In this document: positions 24,661 through 32,076 of the stretch, piece by piece
Position numbering within the stretch: position 1 is the stretch's first letter
How the letters are laid out: each line of letters starts with the position of its first letter
Made by a program: the position numbers and the translations under genes
Assembly: GCA_024697645.1 (NCBI GenBank)
Contig: JAILFH010000112.1
Coordinates: 1-33,624 of the forward strand
Origin: Prevotella sp.
GTDB taxonomy: Bacteria > Bacteroidota > Bacteroidia > Bacteroidales > Bacteroidaceae
Direction: 5' to 3'
Length of the DNA: 33,624 nt
Notes under the pieces: generated by a model
What the model saw: the letters and a program-made list of their open reading frames with translations, nothing else
Told to the model about the DNA's origin: nothing
Databases searched by the model: none

Positions 24661-26592
24661 ATGAAAAAATTATTTCTATTATCGCTCATCATGCTCTTCC
24701 CGATAATGGCAAGTGCAAACAACGCTGGAGTTGACGTGACGAAAGGAAAAATCTTCGAGGTGAAGAATCCTGACAACCAACTGAGCCCTTATACTGGAAT
24801 GAACCGTGACCACTGGAAGCAGGCAGCAGAATATTTGCTCAGCACCGCCTTCCAATATGTCAACGACATAAAGGATCCTTTCGATCTGCCGAAGCAGGAG
24901 GGTAAGAGTTATCCTCGCGACAAAGGCGGAATTCCCACCTCTCGCATGGAGGCTCTCTGCCGCACGATGTTCCTGGCAGGACCTCTGCTCAAGGAGAATC
25001 CCAATCTGACGCTACACGGCGTAAAAGTGGGCAACTACTATCGCTATCAGATGACTTCGTTCCTCGATCCCGAAAGTCCCATTTTCTTGCCCGAAAAGAA
25101 AGGAAAAGGCAACGGCGGACAGAAACTTGTGGAACTTGGCGGACTTGCTGTGTCTCTCCTGATGGCACCCGAAGTATTCTGGTATCCTCTGCCACAAGAA
25201 ACTCGCGACCAACTGGCTGCCGTATTCAAGACTTATGCCGAAGGTGGAACCATTGATATGAACTGGAGATTCTTCAACCAGTGTCTGCTCAGTTTTCTGC
25301 ATAGAGAGGGCTATGAGGTAAACATGAAATATATGGAGGAACTGCTTCACGCCAACCTCAATGCCTATGTTGCCGACGGATGGTATCACGACTCTCCACT
25401 GTTCGACTATTACAGCATGTGGGCTTTCCAGATGTACGGACCGCTGTGGGCCGAGAGTTTCGGACGAAAATACTATCCAGCAGAAGCCGAGCAGTTTATG
25501 AAGAATCTGAGCGAGATTACAAAGCAATATCCTTATATGTTCGGCCGTGACGGCAAAATGCAGATGTGGGGCCGGAGCATCACCTATCGCATGGGTGCAG
25601 CCATTCCGCTCGCACTGACAGGATTGCTCAACAGCCCTCAGTTCATCAGTTACAATCTTGGCACGGACATTGACTATGGATGGATGCGCCGCATCTGCTC
25701 AGGAGCCATCCTTCAGTTCCTTCAGAACCCAGACTTCATTGCTGAGGACGGACTTCCCAACCTCGGTTTCTACGACCATTTCGAGAGTTGTCTGCAACAT
25801 TACTCTTGCCGAGGCAGCGTGTTCTGGATGGCCAAATTGTTCCTTGCCTTGTATATGCCTGCCGACAATCCATTCTGGACGGCCCGAGAGACCGAAGGGG
25901 CATGGACAAAGATGAAGAAAAAGGCTCCGTTCAATGTGTATTCCAATAAAGCCAAAATCCTTGTTACCGACCTGCCTTCACTGGGTATGGCCGAATTCCG
26001 CAATGTTTTTACACGTAACAGAGGTTTTTATTATGGTCTGGAGAATTACAACCGACTGGCCTACAACTCATCTCTTCCTTGGCAGGCTGACGGCAAGAAT
26101 GGCGAGGTGGCCATGTGTTATGTAGTTGAATCACCTGACGGCAAATGGCTACAGGTAAACAGTTATCAGGGTGAAGGTCTCAATGGCAATGGAATGTTCT
26201 GTCGCACGGCTGAAATGGAGAACGAACCAACCGTCACAATCGGCCTGACTGAGAAGATTACGGCTAACGGCGTAATCCGTGTTGACACCGTGAGAACAAA
26301 GGAATCTCGGAAGGTTCGCATGGGATTCTATGCTCTGCCCGAACTCGACCAGCCGGTTGTAGCAACCGAGACAAAAGTCAAGGGAAAGAGGGCCATCACG
26401 ATAGATAATGGCCAATACAAACTGACCACAGTGCTTACTGAAGGCTGGGACGACATTAAAGTTGTCCGCTGCCACGATTTGCACCCAGAGGCCGACAACA
26501 GCACTGTCGTCAATCTCATCGCGACAGTCGATGGACAAAAAGTCCTGAAGTCACAACTCATCATGCAGAAATCAAAGAAACGCAAGCGTTAA
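24661..26592 (+). CDS. Exported DUF2264 protein, candidate glycoside hydrolase
   Basis: A 643-residue protein with signal peptide MKKLFLLSLIMLFPIMASA and the all-helical DUF2264 region: RDHWKQAAEYLLSTAFQY, GGIPTSRMEALCRTMFLAGP, WRFFNQCLLSFLHREGYE, DGWYHDSPLFDYYSMWAFQM and GRDGKMQMWGRSITYRMGAA, probably an (alpha/alpha)6 fold with a C-terminal beta domain from about 430. Some DUF2264 proteins have been placed in a glycoside hydrolase family with beta-glucuronidase activity (GH154, from memory), and a uronic-acid-directed activity would fit next to two alpha-glucuronidases, but the substrate is not readable here. The ATG at 24661 starts the signal peptide; the track-style upstream start at 24634 adds a non-signal tail. 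It has its own promoter after the GH10 terminator. Confidence 0.82.
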   Translation: MKKLFLLSLIMLFPIMASANNAGVDVTKGKIFEVKNPDNQLSPYTGMNRDHWKQAAEYLLSTAFQYVNDIKDPFDLPKQEGKSYPRDKGGIPTSRMEALCRTMFLAGPLLKENPNLTLHGVKVGNYYRYQMTSFLDPESPIFLPEKKGKGNGGQKLVELGGLAVSLLMAPEVFWYPLPQETRDQLAAVFKTYAEGGTIDMNWRFFNQCLLSFLHREGYEVNMKYMEELLHANLNAYVADGWYHDSPLFDYYSMWAFQMYGPLWAESFGRKYYPAEAEQFMKNLSEITKQYPYMFGRDGKMQMWGRSITYRMGAAIPLALTGLLNSPQFISYNLGTDIDYGWMRRICSGAILQFLQNPDFIAEDGLPNLGFYDHFESCLQHYSCRGSVFWMAKLFLALYMPADNPFWTARETEGAWTKMKKKAPFNVYSNKAKILVTDLPSLGMAEFRNVFTRNRGFYYGLENYNRLAYNSSLPWQADGKNGEVAMCYVVESPDGKWLQVNSYQGEGLNGNGMFCRTAEMENEPTVTIGLTEKITANGVIRVDTVRTKESRKVRMGFYALPELDQPVVATETKVKGKRAITIDNGQYKLTTVLTEGWDDIKVVRCHDLHPEADNSTVVNLIATVDGQKVLKSQLIMQKSKKRKR

Positions 26593-26646
26593 TCCCCTAT
26601 TTCACTTTTCAACCATTTGACAGTGATTGTTATTGTGCAGAATCTT

Positions 26647-26683
26647 GGGCAACATGCTTTTCACACCAGAAAGCGTGTTGCCC
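26647..26683. terminator. 14-bp hairpin between convergent genes
   Basis: GGGCAACATGCTTT pairs with AAAGCGTGTTGCCC (13 Watson-Crick pairs, one G-T) around a 9-base loop. No T-run follows on either strand. Its place between the ends of DUF2264 (+) and the acyltransferase (-) suggests a shared transcript end. Confidence 0.6.
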
Positions 26684-26779
26684 ATTAAACATTTAATTGA
26701 CAAAAAATTAAAGCACAGAGAAGAAAGCCAACTTATTGTGGCAGGCGCGCCTTCTATCGACCTATAAAATCTTGATGAA

Positions 26780-27820
26780 TTACCCTAACGATTTCCTCAC
26801 TCCCGGAATCAACCTGACAAGACGGGTAAACAGGAATGAGACAATGGTCGTTATTGTGCCAATGAGGAAGAGTTTTTCGATTCCCGGCAACACAACAAGG
26901 TCTGTTGCTTGCTGAATAATCAACAAGAAAAACGGATGAAAGATATAGGTTCCATAAGCCTGCTGGGCACACCATTTCCAGAATTTGTTCTCCCCATTGG
27001 CATATTCTCGAAACAACCATAACAAGCCGAAACTGATAAAAACACAAAGCAGCGATTCGTAGAACCCAAACCATTGAGAAACGAACTGAGTCCAAGGACC
27101 ACCATTACGAAGACAATTGCCAAGGACCAAGGCTATACCAATCAGCAAGGCCATGAGCCCTGTTTTGTTCTTCATCTTTATCAACCACTGACAACGATAG
27201 GCCCAAATGCCAAGAACAAACATCATAATGTATTGAAGATAGTGAGCCGGTTCGATATGGATGAAACCAAGAATCCAAATCCAGTTGTTTTGCGGACTTA
27301 CCTGCCGTATGAGATAACAGCCAACACCCATGACGAGTGCTACGATGAACCATACCGTAAGCGTGGGAGCCTTTTCGCTTAGTTCGTTTCCTACTCTCAG
27401 TTTCCTATTTGTAACTTGAAGAAGTAATCGTACAAAGGCATACAGCAGGCAGAATAACAATAGACTCTCAAGAAACCACAGGTGTCCTATTTCCAGTTTA
27501 CCACTTAGAACCGACAGGAGAGTTGTCATCACAATCAAAGGAACACCCAATCGCAAGAATTTCTTCATAACGAAGGTCTTGAATCCTTGCCGGTCGTAAC
27601 TGATAGGAACGAAATAGCCGGATATCAGGAAAAACAAACCCATTAAAAAGGCTGCATCAACCGAGAGAATATGCCATATCCAAGGCATCATCTCTTCAGG
27701 ATTACTGGGCTTGTACACCCAAGCCGATTCCGGATCATAGGTGTCTGCAGCATGATGGAAGATGACAAGTACGATGAGCATCACCTTCAGGTAGTCGAGA
27801 TAGTTGATTCGCTTATTCAT
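26780..27820 (-). CDS. Acyltransferase-3 family integral membrane protein
   Basis: A 346-residue inner-membrane protein of the acyltransferase-3 family, which transfers acetyl or other acyl groups to envelope glycans such as O-antigen or exopolysaccharide. It opens with RINYLDYLKVMLIVLVIFHH; the His pair at 22-23 corresponds to the family's catalytic His region. About ten hydrophobic segments follow, including GLFFLISGYFVPISYDRQGF and GHLWFLESLLLF, and a C-terminal FLFTRLVRLIPGVRKSLG. The ATG at 27820 was chosen because a longer frame upstream reads back through the end of the neighbouring barrel gene. It follows that gene by 19 bp, so it is the last gene of the sigma operon. The acceptor is unknown. 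Confidence 0.88.
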   Translation of the reverse strand: MNKRINYLDYLKVMLIVLVIFHHAADTYDPESAWVYKPSNPEEMMPWIWHILSVDAAFLMGLFFLISGYFVPISYDRQGFKTFVMKKFLRLGVPLIVMTTLLSVLSGKLEIGHLWFLESLLLFCLLYAFVRLLLQVTNRKLRVGNELSEKAPTLTVWFIVALVMGVGCYLIRQVSPQNNWIWILGFIHIEPAHYLQYIMMFVLGIWAYRCQWLIKMKNKTGLMALLIGIALVLGNCLRNGGPWTQFVSQWFGFYESLLCVFISFGLLWLFREYANGENKFWKWCAQQAYGTYIFHPFFLLIIQQATDLVVLPGIEKLFLIGTITTIVSFLFTRLVRLIPGVRKSLG

Positions 27821-27839
27821 TGTTGTAAAAAAATTTATT

Positions 27840-30449
27840 TTATAGTCGGTTCTTTTCTTCATTACCAGCACCAGTACCCTTATACTTCGAACGGGTGACG
27901 TTGAAGTTGTACGACAGACTGAGGCCGATTTCTTGTGAGTAGACATAACTGCTGGAGGTGGTCTTCCCGATGGCACAGTAAGTAGTGTAATCATTGCGCT
28001 CCGTGCGGAAGATGTCATTGGCATAGAGGGCGGCAACGAGGCTGCCTTTCAGGAATGATTTCTGCAGACGGGCATTGACGGCGAAGTTGCTGTTGCGATA
28101 CATAAATCCCCAGTGATTGCTGCCCGTATAGTCAACTTGCAACAGGGCCTTTGCCGTTTCATCGATAACGAACCAACTCTGAAGGTTGACCGAGAACTCC
28201 GGCTTGTTGAGTTTCATGGGCACTCCGTATGCCTCAGCATCAAACTTTTGCTGGTAGTAGTGCAGCCTGAGCGTAGGTTGCCAGAAGCCAATTTTGGGAG
28301 AAGCAGTCAGGGTGGCATACCAGCGTATCTGATGGTCGAAGTTCATGTGCTGGATGATGGCGATTTCCTTCGCCTCGTCATATACTTTGCTGATGTGGGT
28401 AAAGAAATCGTTCTCACGAGTGAATCCTGTCATGAAATTGAACCACGAATAGGTAGCGCTGAAATCGATGCTCCGGCGGATAGTGGGGCGCAAAAGCGGA
28501 TTGCCGCCTTCATACATATAGCGGTTGTCGTATTGCACCGTATTTATCAGCCAGTTGTATGGGGGGCGTGTAATGCGTTTCGAGAAACTTAACTGCAAGC
28601 CCCACATCCCCTTCTGCCAACCAGCAGAGAGGTTGGGGAAGAGGTCGTTATAGGTTCGACTGGGTGCTTCCTGATGAACACCGAAGGAACTATAGTCGGT
28701 AGACACATGTTCATAGCGCAGACCGGCATTCAACCGCCATTGCCCCAACTGCATTTCGTATTCCGCAAAGGCGGCCGTGTTGCTCTCCTTTACTTCGTTT
28801 TCCGATGGCGGGATGATTCCCTCGTCAGTGGTGTTTGTTCCGTAACTATTGGTATGTGTGACTTCCGAGCCACCACTCATCATACCTTTCCATAAAGGAT
28901 AGGTTAGCACGAGTTTGCCTGCCAACAGCCGGCGCTTGTCTTGGCTGTGGGAGGTAATCGTGCGGTCGTCCAACTCTGCACTAAATTCAGATACATCATG
29001 GTCTAACTTGATCTTTCGCCAAACGTAACTGGCATTCAGGTCGACGCCAAGTTTGCCAATCTTTCCCACATAATAGGCATTGATGTCGTGGGAGGGTGGA
29101 TCTGATTGTCTGACTCTCCGCCACTGATCCACGAATTCATCTGTCTGTCCGTTTCTTGTGATGTTTTGTTCCGAATGCAGACTACCAGCGGCATAGGCGG
29201 TGATCTGGGTGCCGTAACTCATACCTATGGAGTTGTCGTTGTCGAAGTCGTAACTGACGCCTGTCTTTCCTGAAAAAACCGTAATCCAGTTGTCGATAGG
29301 AGCCGTCTGGTGGATGTTGATGGTATGATTGTTGATGTTGTTTTCTATGTCGCCCGTCAGGTCCACGCCTTGATGTTCATTCTGAAAACCAATATTGGCA
29401 AAGGTTTCGAATCCGTCAACACGGTATTTCACGGCCAGATTCTCGAAGGTGTTCCATTGATTGTTACGATAGGTATCGCTCATCACCTGCACGCTGAATC
29501 CATCGCCTTGCTGACGGATGGTCTTGATGCGCACGACGGCATTCACCTCAGCATTATATTGCGCTCCTGGCGAGGTGATGATATCCACACTTTTGATGTC
29601 GGTGGATTTAAGTTGCTTGAGTTCGCTGGGATCGCGCACCTTCTTGTTATTGATGTATATCTCTGGCTCACCCTTAGCTATAACGCTGAACTTACCATCG
29701 CGTCCCTGAATGAGCGGCATCATCGAGAGTAGGTCGTCGGCAGTGCCCACATCGTGCAGAATCGAGTGCTGCACTTCAACCGTCAATCCTCCGAGGATGG
29801 TTTTGTATAGTGGAATCTCGCCTTTTACCTCTACACCTTTCACCGTGTAGGTTTCGGGATGCAGAGTGATGGTGCCTATCTCCCCTACACTAACGCGATG
29901 CTTGACAGTCTTATAGCCAATACATGAAACCTTAATCATTACATGCTGTGACTGGCAGGGAATGACGAAATCGCCATTCTCGTTGCTCACGCTGCCATTG
30001 ATAAATTCTCCGTCAACTTCGATGTTACCTTGTTCTTTAACAAAAGTGGAATTTTTACCACTATTTGGGCCTGGGGCAACGCTCAGCAAAGAGATATTGG
30101 CGAATGCTATGGGGGCTTTGTGCTCGTCTACAACGCGTCCAATGACTTTACTACTCTCTTTCTGGGTGCACTCCACCGTAATCAAGGTGTCTACTGTAAT
30201 AATCTTCATAGGGTAGAAACCAACAACATTGAGTACAGCCTCATTGATGGTGCAATTTTTGAAACTGGTGGTAACGGTAAAGTCTTCCAATTCGTCATAA
30301 ATGAAACTAATGCGGCAGGCTGACTGAGATTTGTTAAGATCGATGAGCACATCAGAGAGCGATTTTTCTATGTAGCGCTTGGATAACTTTTGTGCTTGCG
30401 CTTCAGTTAGGCAGAGGCACATCAGAATAAGGAAATAGAGTCGTCTCAT
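27840..30449 (-). CDS. STN-domain outer-membrane beta-barrel (TonB-receptor-like) protein
   Basis: An 869-residue outer-membrane protein. Signal peptide 1-19 (EAQA end). Residues about 22-92 are an STN (secretin/TonB short N-terminal) domain, which in signalling receptors contacts the periplasmic part of an anti-sigma factor. A carboxypeptidase-like domain follows (VIGRVVDEHKAPIAFANISL, about 102-200, with a Ser/Asn-rich insert), then a plug-like region (SILHDVGTADDLLSMMPLIQ, EIYINNKKV, DIITSPGAQYNAEVNAVVRI) and a barrel of the OMP_b-brl_3 type to the end. No SusD partner is nearby, so a SusC role is unlikely. It starts 3 bp after the anti-sigma stop. The role is probably signal sensing or surface assembly; the ligand is unknown. 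Confidence 0.87.
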   Translation of the reverse strand: MRRLYFLILMCLCLTEAQAQKLSKRYIEKSLSDVLIDLNKSQSACRISFIYDELEDFTVTTSFKNCTINEAVLNVVGFYPMKIITVDTLITVECTQKESSKVIGRVVDEHKAPIAFANISLLSVAPGPNSGKNSTFVKEQGNIEVDGEFINGSVSNENGDFVIPCQSQHVMIKVSCIGYKTVKHRVSVGEIGTITLHPETYTVKGVEVKGEIPLYKTILGGLTVEVQHSILHDVGTADDLLSMMPLIQGRDGKFSVIAKGEPEIYINNKKVRDPSELKQLKSTDIKSVDIITSPGAQYNAEVNAVVRIKTIRQQGDGFSVQVMSDTYRNNQWNTFENLAVKYRVDGFETFANIGFQNEHQGVDLTGDIENNINNHTINIHQTAPIDNWITVFSGKTGVSYDFDNDNSIGMSYGTQITAYAAGSLHSEQNITRNGQTDEFVDQWRRVRQSDPPSHDINAYYVGKIGKLGVDLNASYVWRKIKLDHDVSEFSAELDDRTITSHSQDKRRLLAGKLVLTYPLWKGMMSGGSEVTHTNSYGTNTTDEGIIPPSENEVKESNTAAFAEYEMQLGQWRLNAGLRYEHVSTDYSSFGVHQEAPSRTYNDLFPNLSAGWQKGMWGLQLSFSKRITRPPYNWLINTVQYDNRYMYEGGNPLLRPTIRRSIDFSATYSWFNFMTGFTRENDFFTHISKVYDEAKEIAIIQHMNFDHQIRWYATLTASPKIGFWQPTLRLHYYQQKFDAEAYGVPMKLNKPEFSVNLQSWFVIDETAKALLQVDYTGSNHWGFMYRNSNFAVNARLQKSFLKGSLVAALYANDIFRTERNDYTTYCAIGKTTSSSYVYSQEIGLSLSYNFNVTRSKYKGTGAGNEEKNRL

Positions 30450-30452
30450 ACG

Positions 30453-31085
30453 CTATTCAATGATAATTAAGTCCTCCTTGAGGGTTATGCTCACTTTTTC
30501 AAATTGGTTCAGTTCCTTGATGACCTGTTCCAGTGGCGTTTGTTGATTCCAGGGATAATAGAGACGTAAGGCTGCTGTTTGACTATTCTTTATCTCTACG
30601 GAAAGATGGTGCTTCTGCCCTATTTCTAAGACGATTACTTTTAACTGAACATTCTCGAAGATGCGGACATTCTGGATACTGTCTCTAACCTCATCTGAAC
30701 GAATGAGAGCAGTAGTATCCTGTGGTGATATTGCAATCTGTTGACCCTCATCTCCGTTAGGAGAACTTGGAGAAGAGAAGAGCCATACGGCTGCATAAGT
30801 AATACCTGAGAGCAGCAGTATCCCTAAGATGGCGGCGGCAATTTGCATCCAACCTCTCTGCCTTTTGACAGGATAAATGACGGTCTCAAGTTTCTTCCAC
30901 TCTTTTTCCTTGAGGTCATTGGCAACCTTGGCCTCTCCACTGACTAACTCAAAGGCAGAAGTGCTGAGACGCATGGCATCGTACATTTGTTGACATTCAA
31001 CGTCGGAGAACAGTTCTTGAAACTGCTCGTCGCTATACAGTTCTGGATGTTCTATCATCCGTAGAAGTTTTTCTGTCTTATCCAT
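30453..31085 (-). CDS. Anti-sigma-factor-like single-pass membrane protein
   Basis: A 210-residue protein. Residues 1-78 are polar and probably cytoplasmic, with the sigma-binding role expected there. One membrane segment lies at about 80-103 (WMQIAAAILGILLLSGITYA). The periplasmic tail has a C-terminal domain at about 140-210 (FENVQLKVIVLEIG, LRLYYPWN, TPLEQVIKELNQFEKVSITL) that resembles the FecR C-terminal/DUF4974 domain. The start at 31085 is 4 bp after the sigma stop and gives a normal N-terminus; a longer frame reads into the sigma gene. Gene order and topology support an anti-sigma role, but the N-terminal domain is not one I recognise with certainty. Confidence 0.78.
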   Translation of the reverse strand: MDKTEKLLRMIEHPELYSDEQFQELFSDVECQQMYDAMRLSTSAFELVSGEAKVANDLKEKEWKKLETVIYPVKRQRGWMQIAAAILGILLLSGITYAAVWLFSSPSSPNGDEGQQIAISPQDTTALIRSDEVRDSIQNVRIFENVQLKVIVLEIGQKHHLSVEIKNSQTAALRLYYPWNQQTPLEQVIKELNQFEKVSITLKEDLIIIE

Positions 31086-31089
31086 CTTT

Positions 31090-31578
31090 TCAGGGATTAA
31101 AGTGATTCTTGATTTTGCGGAGAGATTGAGCGAGATGCTTATAAACAGCCGCTTCGCTGATATTGAGAAGGGCCGCAATTTCGGCGTATGACTTATTTTG
31201 CTGGAATCTTAGTTGGAAAACGCGAAGAGTCTGAGGTGTAAATTCACGTTCGCTGAAATCAAGTACTTCTGCAAGACGGTCTTGCTGAATATCAAAAGGC
31301 TCCATTTCCAAAGTGTCGTGTAGTTGCAGATACTTAACTGCACGTTGTCTCACCTGTCTGGCCCTGATAACTTTCAAACATTGGTAGCGTACAGAAGTCA
31401 GTAGATAAATCTCTGCAGTGTCCCTGCGCACCTTCATATCTCCATCTGCAATACGGGCGAACACATCGCTCACGACATCGCGACTCTCTTCGTCATCGTG
31501 TAGAATGATTCGTGCCAGGAGATACATCCTGTCATAGTGCGCCATGAAAAGTGCTTTGATGTCAGCCTTATTGTTCAT
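31090..31578 (-). CDS. ECF-type RNA polymerase sigma factor
   Basis: A 162-residue extracytoplasmic-function sigma factor. Region 2 is at about 10-75 (HYDRMYLLARIILHDDEESR, DVVSDVFARI, YLLTSVRYQCLKVIRAR) and region 4 at about 110-158 (FTPQTLRVFQLRFQQNKSYA, EIAALLNISEAAVYKHLAQS). Typical length. It is the first gene of a tightly packed operon with the anti-sigma-like protein, the STN barrel protein and the acyltransferase. It probably recruits RNA polymerase to its own operon or an envelope regulon when the barrel protein signals. Confidence 0.93.
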   Translation of the reverse strand: MNNKADIKALFMAHYDRMYLLARIILHDDEESRDVVSDVFARIADGDMKVRRDTAEIYLLTSVRYQCLKVIRARQVRQRAVKYLQLHDTLEMEPFDIQQDRLAEVLDFSEREFTPQTLRVFQLRFQQNKSYAEIAALLNISEAAVYKHLAQSLRKIKNHFNP

Positions 31579-31649
31579 ATTTAGTGGACTCTTTTTAGTA
31601 TAATACCCTTTAGTGTCTAGTTTCCCAACCCTGTAATGGGATAATTTTG

Positions 31650-31657
31650 CAAATATA
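31650..31657 (-). promoter_or_regulatory. -7 element of the sigma-factor operon
   Basis: TATATTTG on the minus strand matches TAnnTTTG, about 70 bp before the sigma ATG. The upstream -33 position has only TTAG. The operon could also use a promoter of its own sigma factor, which cannot be identified from one site. Confidence 0.5.
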
Positions 31658-31748
31658 AGGCAATTTTTTGGAATTACTAACTAATAATGTAAAAAAACTC
31701 AAAGCACTGCTCTTAACTCCAAAATTGGCTGAAATTAGGGATGTTTTA

Positions 31749-31813
31749 TCTAAAGATGCCCTGTAGACCTTACAGAAAAGCAAGCAAAACCCACAGAAAA
31801 ACGTACAAACCAT
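31749..31813. repeat. Possible third relic of the 22-bp repeat
   Basis: Three decayed units: TAAAGATGCCCTGTAGACCT plus TAC, then AGAAAAGCAAGCAAAACCCA plus C, then AGAAAAACGTACAAACCATG. They match the AAAGATGCC...AGAA pattern of the right end of the array at 663-924. Similarity is low, so chance cannot be excluded. Confidence 0.35.
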
Positions 31814-31834
31814 GAAATGTAAGAAAAAGAAAAA

Positions 31835-31859
31835 TCCTGTAAGTCATTGACCTACAGGA
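31835..31859 (-). terminator. Leftward terminator hairpin beside the integrase
   Basis: TCCTGTA and TACAGGA form a stem with inner GT/AC pairs and a small loop. On the minus strand the stem is followed by TTTTTCTTTTTC, a good terminator tail. No leftward gene exists between here and the window end, so it may have lost its gene or insulate the sigma operon. Confidence 0.6.
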
Positions 31860-32009
31860 CTCTTTCTTAAGGCGCTTCAGGATGGGCTTGGATTTAAGAA
31901 GATGAAATCTTCAGAAATCTTTAGAAATAAAAACGAATTGATTATCAGAAAGTTACAAGGCAAAATCGAAAAGTATTCAAAAGTTAAAATTTCACTATCT
32001 TTCAAAAAA

Positions 32010-32059
32010 TGGGTGCAAATTGGGTGCAACTTTTGAAGAAAAATTGTACCTTTGCACCC
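32010..32059 (+). promoter_or_regulatory. Integrase promoter with three TGGGTGCAA sites
   Basis: TGGGTGCAA occurs at 32010-32018 and 32021-32029, 11 bp apart, and inverted as TTGCACCCA at 32052-32060. The inverted copy overlaps the -7 box TACCTTTG (32047-32054), 23 bp before the integrase ATG. The layout fits an operator or integrase arm-type sites. The first direct copy and the inverted copy share one extra base (TGGGTGCAAA). Confidence 0.7.
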
Positions 32060-32076
32060 AGTTAAACATAAATGAT

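Noticed and set aside
27821..28036. N-terminal extension of the acyltransferase (start at 28036)
   Set aside because: It overlaps the 3' end of the barrel gene in another frame; the first membrane segment starts right after the ATG at 27820.
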